Shown here: piece after piece, positions 8,404-17,745 of the stretch
Numbering within the stretch: position 1 is the stretch's first letter
How the letters are laid out: every line of letters begins with the position of its first letter
From: Deltaproteobacteria bacterium
Lineage (GTDB): Bacteria; Desulfobacterota; Binatia; Bin18
Assembly (NCBI GenBank): GCA_009692435.1
Contig: SHZE01000006.1
Location: 1 to 53,499, forward strand
Direction: 5' to 3'
Length of the DNA: 53,499 bases
Notes under the pieces: model-generated
Database searches by the model: none
What the model was told of the DNA's origin: nothing
Seen by the model: the letters and a program-made list of their open reading frames with translations, nothing else
Position numbers and translations under genes: made by a program

Positions 8404-9289
8404 ATGTCGGTGCGGAAATGGCCAACGCTGAGCGCTGCCCTATTCGCGGTTGCTCTTCACGCGATTCTTTTAGGGATCGCGGCCTCACTCCGAGTGTCTC
8501 GTTCACACGAACCCGCGTGAACTGATCCCTATGACGCTCGTGCACCCAGCGGTGCCGCTTCCGGTTGCCGAGGGGAAAGGGGAGACCTCGCGCGTTGTTC
8601 TTGCCCCAATGCCACCGCCGAGTCCGCCCCTCCAGCGCAAACAGGGTACAACTCTGAAACCACCTGTGACGAAGAGCCGCCCAGCCATTCCACCCCCACG
8701 GGTTCGACCTCGTCCTCTGCCGCCAGAGCCTAGGAAAAATGTACCTTCATCGCAACCACGCGAAGAGGTCCGGCGACAAGAAGACCGACTCGCAGCGATT
8801 CTCCCGACCGTTCCACCACGGAGAGCCGAAGAATCCACCTCCGCTGTCTCTGATGGAAGCTTCCACGATAGCGATCGAGAAAAGACAATCGAGTCTCACA
8901 ACGGAGCTGAGGGGAACATCAACAGTTCCGGTGCTGTTGTCAGTGGAAACCGTGGGGGGGAAGAGGGGGAAAAAAAAGGAAAGGGTGGTATGGGGAGTGG
9001 AGAGAATGCGCTCGTGCAAGCACATTACGGGGTGAATCCCAAACCCGCGTATCCATTGTTTGCACGGCGGATGGGGGCGCAAGGGGAAGTGCTCTTGCGG
9101 GTGCGCGTGCAACAGGATGGGAGCGTGGCCGCCGTAGAGCTAGTCCGTTCTTCAGGGTTTACACTGCTTGATGAATCGGCGACGCGCACGGTGCGTGATA
9201 GTTGGTGGTTCATTCCCGCGCGTCTTGATGGCGTCGCCATTGAGAGCTGGGTTGAAATTCCTATTAAGTTCGTGCTGGCGGGATCGTAA
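8404..9289 (+). pseudogene. TonB-family energy transducer with a one-base frameshift near 8513
   Basis: The first frame (ATG 8404, stop TGA 8518-8520) gives MSVRKWPTLSAALFAVALHA and the rest of a TonB-type membrane anchor. The second frame carries a Pro-rich periplasmic stalk (about 8531-8730), a low-complexity charged segment and a full TonB C-terminal domain ending in YPLFARRMGAQGEVLLRVRV and WVEIPIKFVLAGS. Removing one C from the CCC at 8512-8514 joins them as SRSHEPRELIPMTLVHPAVP, a natural TonB transition. The gene is therefore one base too long, by mutation or sequencing error. It starts 10 bases after the Ni/Co transporter gene and precedes larC. It may power a TonB-dependent outer-membrane receptor for metal chelates; no such receptor is in the window. 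Confidence 0.8.
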
Positions 9290-9309
9290 GTGCAAGGAAG
9301 AACAAGATT

Positions 9310-10479
9310 ATGAAAATCGCTTATGTGGATGCCTTCTCTGGAATCAGCGGTGACATGATGGTCGGCGCTCTGCTGCATCTCGGAGTGTCCCTTGAGACCA
9401 TACGTGAGGAGCTGAGCAAATTGCCGCTTAGCGGGTATCATCTTCGTCAAACTGGACGAGAACAGAGCGGTATTCAGGCCGTCAAGTTCCACGTCGAGGT
9501 CCACGATCCTCTCCACGAGCGCAGTTTTCGTGCGATTGCACGGATGCTCCGCGACAGTCCGCTGAATCCTTCGGTGCAAGAGACGGCATTACGCATTTTT
9601 ACCGTGCTTGCCGAGGCGGAAGGACGGGTGCACGGGGTGGCTACGGACGCCGTTCATTTTCATGAAGTGGGAGCGATTGATTCCATTGTCGATATTGTTG
9701 GGACCGCCGTTGGGTTGCAGGCTCTTGGCATTGAGCGTGTCTATGTTTCTCCTCTTCCGATGGGGACGGGGTTCGTGTCGTCACGTCACGGAGTGTTACC
9801 CATTCCTGGGCCGGCCACGGTGGAACTCTTGAAAGGGTGGCCGGTCCGGCTTGAGGATGGCGGTGCGGAAATGGTCACCCCAACCGGTGCGGCGATTGTG
9901 GCTGCGGTTGGGCATCATGGGGTACTCCCACCCGTGCAGGTGAGCGCCATTGGCTATGGCGCGGGTGAACGGACGTTACCAGATCGTCCGAACCTCTTGC
10001 GCATCATGCTTGGCGATACAAGTGAGGACACGCGAGACGAGCCACTGTTGGTGTTGGAAACCAACATTGACGATCTCAATCCCGAATTCTACGAGTATGT
10101 GATGGAGCGCCTTTTCGCGGCGGGGGCGCGTGACGTGGTGGTGGCTCCCATTCAGATGAAAAAGAACCGCCCGGGCATTCTGTTGTGGGTGTTATGTGAT
10201 CCGGGCGAGCGCGAACAGTTAAGTGGAATAATCTTCGCGGAGACCTCAACACTTGGTATTCGTTCCTATCCGGTGACGCGCACGGCACTCCGTCGTGACG
10301 TACAAGAGGTGACGACTGTGTACGGAACCGTTCGTGTGAAGGTGGCGTACACTCCGGATGGGCGTGTGCGGCGCGCGCCGGAATACGAAGATTGTAAGCG
10401 GCTCGCACGTGAGCGTGCGGTGCCGCTCACGCTTGTGTATGAGGCGGCGCTGCTGAAATTCGACGATGACAATCGGTAA
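9310..10479 (+). CDS. larC: LarC, nickel insertion into the pincer nucleotide cofactor
   Basis: A 389-residue LarC (DUF111) protein in one uninterrupted frame, unlike some lactobacilli where larC is split by a programmed frameshift. Landmarks are MKIAYVDAFSGISGDMMVGA at the N-terminus, VHFHEVGAIDSIVDIVGTAV (about 116-135), the central LPRPGPATVELL-like block VLPIPGPATVELLKGWPVR, VTPTGAAIVAA, and the C-terminal LETNIDDLNPEFYEYVMERL. LarC uses CTP to insert nickel into the LarB/LarE-built thiolated nucleotide that serves lactate racemase and related LarA-like racemases. LarA, LarB and LarE are not in this window. AAGGAAGAAC provides a ribosome site 21 bases after tonB ends. The adjacent Ni/Co transporter fits this role. 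Confidence 0.92.
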   Translation: MKIAYVDAFSGISGDMMVGALLHLGVSLETIREELSKLPLSGYHLRQTGREQSGIQAVKFHVEVHDPLHERSFRAIARMLRDSPLNPSVQETALRIFTVLAEAEGRVHGVATDAVHFHEVGAIDSIVDIVGTAVGLQALGIERVYVSPLPMGTGFVSSRHGVLPIPGPATVELLKGWPVRLEDGGAEMVTPTGAAIVAAVGHHGVLPPVQVSAIGYGAGERTLPDRPNLLRIMLGDTSEDTRDEPLLVLETNIDDLNPEFYEYVMERLFAAGARDVVVAPIQMKKNRPGILLWVLCDPGEREQLSGIIFAETSTLGIRSYPVTRTALRRDVQEVTTVYGTVRVKVAYTPDGRVRRAPEYEDCKRLARERAVPLTLVYEAALLKFDDDNR

Positions 10480-10505
10480 GCACGTGTCGATCTCCCTTAC
10501 CCAGC

Positions 10506-10527
10506 CCCTCTCCCCGCCGGGAGAGGG
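10506..10527. terminator. Perfect hairpin between convergent larC and peroxiredoxin genes
   Basis: CCCTCTCCC (10506-10514) pairs with GGGAGAGGG (10519-10527) around CGCC. It lies between larC on the plus strand and the peroxiredoxin gene on the minus strand. It lacks a T-run and resembles the dispersed palindromes seen in intergenic DNA of many bacteria, but its position suits a bidirectional terminator. Confidence 0.5.
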
Positions 10528-10600
10528 AACCTGGAAGCACCCTCGCCACTCTTGCCGAACGTGGACATCGGATTTCATTTACTGACGATGGGCTCCTTTC

Positions 10601-11101
10601 TTAGGGAGTCAGATCCGCCAACACATCCGCTGGATGGCTCTTTGGACTCACCGAATCGTAGGCTTTTTCGATCTTGCCTTGTTCGTCAATCACGTAACTA
10701 ATGCGCTTGGCATAGCCCGCCTTGGCATCATCGCACGCGCCGTAGGCGAGTCCGATAGCACGTGTGGTGTCGCAAAGGAGCGGGTAGGGGAACTGGTATT
10801 TGTGCGCAAAGGCGGCGTTTTCAGCCACCGTGTCGAAACTGACGCCTAGGATTTCGATGTTCCGAGCGCGGAATTCGTCGATTTGGTCGCGGAACCCGCG
10901 GCCTTCCGTCGTTCAGCCGGGCGTATCGGCTTTGGGGTAAAACCATAAGAGCACTTTCTTGCCCCGTAGACTGGCGAGAGTCAAGTCTTTTCCTTCGTGG
11001 GTTGGACTTGTGAAATCCGGCGCTGGGTCACCAATGTGTAACATCTTTGCTTTCCCTCCTCCTTGGAACAACAGTTTGAGTAAATCGAGAAACGTGGCCA
11101 T
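10601..11101 (-). CDS. bcp: Bcp/PrxQ-type peroxiredoxin, probable selenoprotein (UGA = Sec63)
   Basis: A thiol peroxidase of the Bcp/PrxQ group that would reduce peroxides using a peroxidatic Cys. The frame reads FYPKADTPG, then TGA (10913-10915), then TTEGRGFRDQIDEF and IEILGVSFDT, continuing in the same frame to 10601 (about 166 codons). In Bcp the residue after DTPG is exactly the peroxidatic Cys, so the TGA sits where selenocysteine is expected. A hairpin at 10885-10903 fits a bacterial SECIS. The usual resolving Cys five residues later is Arg here (EGRGFRD), while two other Cys occur later. The start may be the ATG at 11101, ten bases after the ppiD stop, or the ATG at 11044 (MLHIGDPAPDF), which has GGAGGAGGG before it. 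If read as a stop, a 62-residue fragment would result. A nonsense mutation is the alternative. Confidence 0.8.
10885..10903 (-). promoter_or_regulatory. Candidate bacterial SECIS hairpin after the UGA codon
   Basis: In the mRNA, GGCCGCGG and CCGCGACC flank the loop GUU: five G-C pairs next to the loop, a C/A mismatch, then two more G-C pairs. The loop begins 17 nucleotides after the UGA and its first base is G. This agrees with the known bacterial SECIS rule (short stem-loop 16-37 bases downstream, G in the first two loop positions). GC-rich DNA forms hairpins easily, so this is support rather than proof. Confidence 0.6.
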
Positions 11102-11111
11102 CGGACTAGCC

Positions 11112-13034
11112 TTATGATGGGGCGTTGAGTAACGCTTCTTGATTTACGGTGATGGTCGCTTGTTTTTTGAGGGTGTTCAGAAAATCCTCTAAAACCGCGG
11201 ATTGTTTCCGTTGCTGCAATTCTTTTTGCATCTGCTCTTTCTGTTTCTCGAATTCAGTGGTGGGGGCGGGAATTTTTTCCTTGAGCATGACGACAAACGC
11301 CGAGCCACTCCAGAGGTAGGCTTGTGAGGGCAATGGCGATTCTGGTGTCAAGCGAAATGCCTCTTTTTTGAGATCGGGCAGGTTGCCAATCTTGGGGATG
11401 TACGACCCTTGGCGCGAAAAGAGTCCGCTCTCCTCGACTTCTAATTTCGCTGCCGTGGCGACGGCAACGATGTCTTTTTTCTCCTTGGCTTGGGTGAGTA
11501 GAGCCTCGGCTTTGGTTTTGGCTAGCTGTTCGGCCTTCTCCGCGCGGATGCGCTTTTCGACCTCTCCGGCGACTTCTGTAAAGTCTGGAATCTTCGCTTC
11601 CACTCGTTCGCGGGGAGAGACGAGATACCATGCTTCGCCCGCCTGTACGGGGTCACTCACTTGATCGATCGCGAGACCGAAGGCGGCGTTCGTCAGTTCT
11701 GGTTGCCGACCAAGGTCCGGAAGCGACTCTTCGCGACCGACCAAGGGGCTATCCACGACAGTCAACCCCGCGCTTTGCGCGACATCGGCAAGTTTCGCGC
11801 CGGCTTGAATCTTGCCGTGGTCTAGGGTTGCTTGGTCGTGGGCCAAGTCGCGTGCGCGCTCGCGGATAAGCTCTTGATGAATCTCCGCCCGGACTTCATC
11901 AAGTGGGCGTTCGCGTTCAGCGTGGACCTCCTCTGCTTTAATAATGTGGAGACCAAATTGCGACTCGACGAGGTCGCTGATCGCCCCAGCCGAAAGATTG
12001 AATGCGGCTTCCTCGAAGGGTTTCACCATGAGTCCGCGCGGGAAAAATCCGAGATCGCCGCCCTTGGGCGCGGTGCCGGTGTCTTGCGAGTGCGCGGTGG
12101 CGAGTGTGGCGAAATCCTCTCCCGCGCGCGCGCGCGTCAGCACGCCGGTCGCGGTCTCGCGCACTTTCGCTTTGTCTTCCGCCGTACCGTTATTCGGATA
12201 GGAGAACAGAATGTGACGCGCGTGCACTTCGGCTGGAGTAGTGAAGCGGTCCGTCTTGTGGTCGTTATAAAAAGTCTCTTCGTCCGCCGGGAGTACTTGG
12301 GCGTTGCTCTCGAAATGGCCGTCGGGGTAGGCGAGGTATGCGAAGCGGATCCGTTCCGGTACGCGAAATGACTCATTGTGAGTTTTGTAATACGCTTCAC
12401 TCTCCTCTTTCGCGACCGTCACGGTGGAGAGTAAATCCGCGGAGGGGATTTTGAGAAACGTCAGATTCAGTTTCTCATTGTTAAACCGAAACAGCTCCAA
12501 CGCTTCCTCCGTGGTCGCGGTCACGGCGTCGGACACAAAGCGCTCAATCTTCTTGCGGAGTAGGTCCTTCCGTTGTCCCTCCTCGAATTCCCCAGTGGTG
12601 ATCCGGGCGGACGTGAGGATGCGTTGGTACCGTGCCTGGTCGAACGTCCCTCCCTCTTGAAAGACAGAGATATCGCGGATTGAATCGCGCAGCTCGTCAT
12701 CACCGACGGTGAAGCCCATGCGGAGCGCCTCTCGCTGGACGAGGGTGGCATTGATCAATTGATCGACGGTCTGCTGTTTGAGGTTGAACGACTCGAGCAT
12801 TTCCGGTGTCAGTCGCTCCTTATACGCCTCTCGGTAAGACGACTTCATACTCTCGTATGTTCGTTGAAAGTCGCTGAGCGCGATCGATTCGCCCTCCACG
12901 ACCGCGATGCTGTTGGGCACAGGGTCGTCTGAAAATGGATTCCCGAACCCAAAAAAGATAAAGACCAGGATGATAACTAGGAACAGCACCTGAATGGTCC
13001 GGCCTTGCTTACGTTTTCGCATGAAATCAAGCAT
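11112..13034 (-). CDS. ppiD: PpiD-type periplasmic peptidyl-prolyl isomerase/chaperone
   Basis: A membrane-anchored chaperone of about 640 residues. It has a short basic cytoplasmic end (MLDFMRKRKQGRTIQ), one transmembrane helix (about 14-31), a SurA_N-like chaperone region (about 45-200), and one parvulin domain (about 265-365) marked by ARHILFSYPN and GGDLGFFPRGLMVKPFEEAAF. A long second chaperone half follows. This order is that of PpiD/SurA-N proteins that assist outer-membrane protein folding at the Sec exit. I use the ATG at 13034, preceded by GGAGAGGGG; upstream in-frame codons to 13115 lack a site. The peroxiredoxin gene starts 10 bases after its stop, so the two are probably cotranscribed. 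Confidence 0.9.
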   Translation of the reverse strand: MLDFMRKRKQGRTIQVLFLVIILVFIFFGFGNPFSDDPVPNSIAVVEGESIALSDFQRTYESMKSSYREAYKERLTPEMLESFNLKQQTVDQLINATLVQREALRMGFTVGDDELRDSIRDISVFQEGGTFDQARYQRILTSARITTGEFEEGQRKDLLRKKIERFVSDAVTATTEEALELFRFNNEKLNLTFLKIPSADLLSTVTVAKEESEAYYKTHNESFRVPERIRFAYLAYPDGHFESNAQVLPADEETFYNDHKTDRFTTPAEVHARHILFSYPNNGTAEDKAKVRETATGVLTRARAGEDFATLATAHSQDTGTAPKGGDLGFFPRGLMVKPFEEAAFNLSAGAISDLVESQFGLHIIKAEEVHAERERPLDEVRAEIHQELIRERARDLAHDQATLDHGKIQAGAKLADVAQSAGLTVVDSPLVGREESLPDLGRQPELTNAAFGLAIDQVSDPVQAGEAWYLVSPRERVEAKIPDFTEVAGEVEKRIRAEKAEQLAKTKAEALLTQAKEKKDIVAVATAAKLEVEESGLFSRQGSYIPKIGNLPDLKKEAFRLTPESPLPSQAYLWSGSAFVVMLKEKIPAPTTEFEKQKEQMQKELQQRKQSAVLEDFLNTLKKQATITVNQEALLNAPS

Positions 13035-14503
<1,469 letters not shown>

Positions 14504-14540
14504 AAACATGAATTAACGTCGTGAGATTGAATGGAACGTC

Positions 14541-15374
14541 ATGCAGCGCTTCTTCTACCAGTATAGGGTGACCCTTTCATGCATCTTCTTTCTAGCGTCC
14601 TCGCTGTTCTTGGCAATGGTCAACATCCGTGCGCCCTATCGTATTGATCCCGTCGGCGTCCTCGTCTTGGAAGTCATGTATATTCCCCAACTCGCGGTGA
14701 CGTGGGTGGGGGATTACGTGGGACAAGCGTGGAACCACTATGTGGCGTTGTGGTCGTTGCGCGAGGAGAATGCGGAGTTACGGAAGAAGATCGAGTCTTT
14801 GGAAAAATCCGCGCGACACGCGACGGAAGTGTATTCCGCGAACCAACGGCTCAGTGAGTTACTCACGTTGCGTGAGGATATCGGTGGAACCGCTGTCGCC
14901 GCGCGGATCGTTGGGCGCAGCCCGTTAGCCTGGGTGAAAACCGCAGTGCTGGATCGAGGGACAAGCCACGGAGTGACAAAAGGTATGTCCGTCCTGGTCT
15001 CAAGCGGTGTGGTTGGGCAGGTCATGTCCGCGAGTGCGCATACGTCCCGTGTGCTTCTGGTGTCCGACCTTTCGAGTGCCGTTGATATTCTCGTACAGCG
15101 GACACGGACTCGGGGGATCGTGTCGGGAGCGGCGGATGGTGGGTGCACCCTGAAGTATCTGGAACGAAAAGAAGACGTGCAAATTGGAGATACGCTTGTG
15201 ACGTCGGGCCTCGACGGAATCTTCCCAAAAGGGCAATTGCTTGGGACAGTGACTCGCGTGGGCGCGCAAGGCGGGCATCTGTTTCAAGAAGTGGAGGTAA
15301 AGCTCAGTGCCGATCTTTCTAAGGTCGAAGAAGTCCTGGTATCCCGACCTCTCCTCACAGCAGACGGACGTTAG
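14541..15374 (+). CDS. mreC: Rod-shape determining protein MreC
   Basis: A 277-residue bitopic protein: short cytoplasmic end, one transmembrane helix (about 9-28), a coiled coil (about 70-110, LREENAELRKKIESLEKSAR) and the MreC beta-domain with VAARIVGRSPLAWVKTAVLD and GVVGQVMSASAHTSRVLLVSD. MreC links MreB filaments to the periplasmic PBP2/RodA complex. Its last 68 bases overlap the start of mreD. It lies 54 bases after mreB in the same operon. Confidence 0.95.
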   Translation: MQRFFYQYRVTLSCIFFLASSLFLAMVNIRAPYRIDPVGVLVLEVMYIPQLAVTWVGDYVGQAWNHYVALWSLREENAELRKKIESLEKSARHATEVYSANQRLSELLTLREDIGGTAVAARIVGRSPLAWVKTAVLDRGTSHGVTKGMSVLVSSGVVGQVMSASAHTSRVLLVSDLSSAVDILVQRTRTRGIVSGAADGGCTLKYLERKEDVQIGDTLVTSGLDGIFPKGQLLGTVTRVGAQGGHLFQEVEVKLSADLSKVEEVLVSRPLLTADGR

Positions 15375-15876
15375 TGGGCCGCTCGAGCGGGGCCACTTTA
15401 CGCTCGTCCTGTTGTGCCTGCTTGGAATTGTCTCGATTGTCTTGCAAACCACGCTTATGCAACACCTCCCTCTTGTCCCGGACCTGTTGTTGATCCTTTG
15501 CGTCTATTTGGGCATTTACCATCGGTCGGTAGGGGGCGCGGTGGCGGCCTTCTTCTTCGGTTATGGGCTTGATGCCTGCTCTGGCGCGCCGGTGGGCATG
15601 AACGCCTTTGCCATGAGTCTGGTGTTTGCCGCGGTGAGTGTGACGGCGCGGCAGTTATGGTTGCAAAATCCCGCATCTGTGTTGTGCATGGTTTTCCTGG
15701 GCGTGATCTTGAAGACAGCCACCATGCTCGTGTTGAGCGATTTTGGCCAAATGCATCTTATGCTGCACGCCACTGCTGTCCGTCATATCGTGTGGGAGGC
15801 TGTGCTGGCGATATTGTTGACCCCAATGGTGTTCACCTTGCTTTACCGCGGAGAACCCTTTGACTACAAGGTCTAA
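15307..15876 (+). CDS. mreD: Rod-shape determining membrane protein MreD
   Basis: A 189-residue inner-membrane protein with about five helices (from FTLVLLCLLGIVSIVLQTTL onwards) and the MreD-like stretch LVPDLLLILCVYLGIYH. The GTG at 15307 overlaps mreC by 68 bases. It is the only plausible early start, because later candidates fall within the first helix; the first 30 residues are therefore less certain. The stop abuts the next ATG (TAA ATG). It belongs to the elongasome operon. Confidence 0.88.
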   Translation: MPIFLRSKKSWYPDLSSQQTDVSGPLERGHFTLVLLCLLGIVSIVLQTTLMQHLPLVPDLLLILCVYLGIYHRSVGGAVAAFFFGYGLDACSGAPVGMNAFAMSLVFAAVSVTARQLWLQNPASVLCMVFLGVILKTATMLVLSDFGQMHLMLHATAVRHIVWEAVLAILLTPMVFTLLYRGEPFDYKV

Positions 15877-17745
15877 ATGCGCGAGGGCAGATCTGCTCTT
15901 CTGGGTCTTCACGACCCCGCCCCTCCAAGCCAGGTTCGTCTGGGCGTCCTTGGTCTCCTCATCTTGTCCGTGTTGCTCTTGCTCTTGCTGCGTATCTGGC
16001 GGTTACAGGGTATTGAAGGAGAGAGCTTTCGGACTCTTTCGGAGAATAATCGCCTCCGCCTGCAGCGGACCCCACCATTGCGCGGGCTTATCTCCGACCG
16101 TCATGGTCGTGTCCTCGTGGATAATCGACCTTCGTTCAATGTCGTGCTTATTCCTGAAGCTGTGCCAGACCTGAATGTGACGCTGCCAATCCTTTCGACA
16201 TATTTGGCGGAGCACGCACTATTCACGAACAACACGTTGCCACGTGATCCGCGTCGTCCTCCGTATCAGGGCGTGGTGTTAGCGAAAGATGTGCCTCGCG
16301 AGACGTTAGTGACAATAGAAGCGCATCAGCGAGAAATTCCCGGTGCGAGTGTTGAGGTGGCTTCGAAACGTGTCTATCCGTCCGATGGTCTTGCCGCGCA
16401 CACCCTCGGCTATGTCGGGGAAGTGAACGTCAAGGAGCGAGAGAAATTCCCCGAGTATTACCTCGGAGATTTGATTGGCAAATTCGGCATTGAGAAAAGT
16501 TTGGAGGCGCGCCTCAGAGGAAAGGGCGGCGGCGAGCAGATTGAGGTTGATGCCAGTGGGCAGCGTCTGCGGAGGTTGGGACAAGAAGAAGCGCAAACCG
16601 GAGAAAGCTTGACCTTGACGATTGACATGGAACTGCAACGCCAAGCCGAAGCCGCCATGCACGGAAAAGAAGGGGCGATTGTCGTCCTTGGAGTACAGAC
16701 CGGTGAGGTCCTGGCGATGGTGAGTCAGCCCGCCTTTGATCCCAATGTTTTTGCCCGTGGGATTCGCATCGCCGAGTGGCGAGCGCTGGCCGACGATCCG
16801 TTGAAACCGCTGAATAACCGGGCGGTTCAGGGGCAGTATCCGCCAGGATCCACATTCAAAGTCATAATGGCCGCCGCCGCACTCGAAAAAGGGGTCATCA
16901 CGCCATCGACGCGGTTTCACTGTTCTGGCGGGTTGCCCTTTGGCCGCCGCGTTTTTCATTGTTGGAAACGTCAAGGACATGGCAGCCTTGATCTTCGCCA
17001 GGCCATCGCCAATTCCTGTGATGTCTACTTCTACCAAATCGGCCAACGGCTTGGCATTCAAGGGATCGCGGATGCTGCCCGGCTGTTTGGGATGGGCAAG
17101 CCGTTAGGGATTGAACTCAACCATGAGGCCACGGGACTGATTCCTGATGCCGCCTGGAAAAAGCGTGTGCTGGGCGCGCCGTGGCAAGCAGGGGAGACAT
17201 TGTCGGTCGTGATTGGGCAGGGGTATGTGACGGCAACGCCGTTGCAGATGGCCGTGGTGGCGGCAACGGTGGCGAATGGTGGCACGGTCTATCGTCCTCG
17301 GTTAGTGAAACAATCCATGAGCGCTGATGGAAAAACCGTGAAGGATTATGCGCCGGAGGTGTTGCACGAAACGCACATCCATCCTGACTCCCTGCGGATG
17401 GTGCGAGCGGGGATGACTGATGTGGTGAACGGCAGGGGGGGGACTGGCGCCAAAGCCAAACTCCCGGACATCGTGGTGGCGGGGAAAACCGGGACCTCGC
17501 AAGTCATTTCCGGTACGCGTGGCAAAGGCAAAGTGCTCGCCAGACAATATCGTGACCATGCCTGGTTTATTGCCTTTGCCCCCGCCGAGGCGCCGGAGGT
17601 GGCGGTGGCCTGCATCATTGAACATGCGGGGGCAGGGGGAGGCGCGGTCGCGGCCCCCACGGTGCGCGCCGTCCTGGATGCGTATTTCAATATCACTCGT
17701 CGTGATCGCGCCACCGAGGCCCAGGCCCATGTTCATGTTCGATAG
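15877..17745 (+). CDS. mrdA: Penicillin-binding protein 2 (transpeptidase)
   Basis: A 622-residue class B PBP for cell elongation. Layout: cytoplasmic tail, one transmembrane helix (about 22-40), dimerisation/pedestal region with RTPPLRGLISDRHGRVLVDN, and a transpeptidase domain. The active-site motifs are STFK (about 325-328), SCD in AIANSCDVYFYQ, and KTGTS in VAGKTGTSQV. It makes cross-links with RodA as glycosyltransferase partner; the two genes overlap by 17 bases, supporting the complex. The length matches PBP2 of other Gram-negatives. Confidence 0.96.
   Translation: MREGRSALLGLHDPAPPSQVRLGVLGLLILSVLLLLLLRIWRLQGIEGESFRTLSENNRLRLQRTPPLRGLISDRHGRVLVDNRPSFNVVLIPEAVPDLNVTLPILSTYLAEHALFTNNTLPRDPRRPPYQGVVLAKDVPRETLVTIEAHQREIPGASVEVASKRVYPSDGLAAHTLGYVGEVNVKEREKFPEYYLGDLIGKFGIEKSLEARLRGKGGGEQIEVDASGQRLRRLGQEEAQTGESLTLTIDMELQRQAEAAMHGKEGAIVVLGVQTGEVLAMVSQPAFDPNVFARGIRIAEWRALADDPLKPLNNRAVQGQYPPGSTFKVIMAAAALEKGVITPSTRFHCSGGLPFGRRVFHCWKRQGHGSLDLRQAIANSCDVYFYQIGQRLGIQGIADAARLFGMGKPLGIELNHEATGLIPDAAWKKRVLGAPWQAGETLSVVIGQGYVTATPLQMAVVAATVANGGTVYRPRLVKQSMSADGKTVKDYAPEVLHETHIHPDSLRMVRAGMTDVVNGRGGTGAKAKLPDIVVAGKTGTSQVISGTRGKGKVLARQYRDHAWFIAFAPAEAPEVAVACIIEHAGAGGGAVAAPTVRAVLDAYFNITRRDRATEAQAHVHVR

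Noticed and set aside
8518..8520. TGA in tonB as a selenocysteine codon
   Set aside because: Downstream TonB coding is in another frame, and removal of one C in the CCC run joins the parts. No Cys is expected there.
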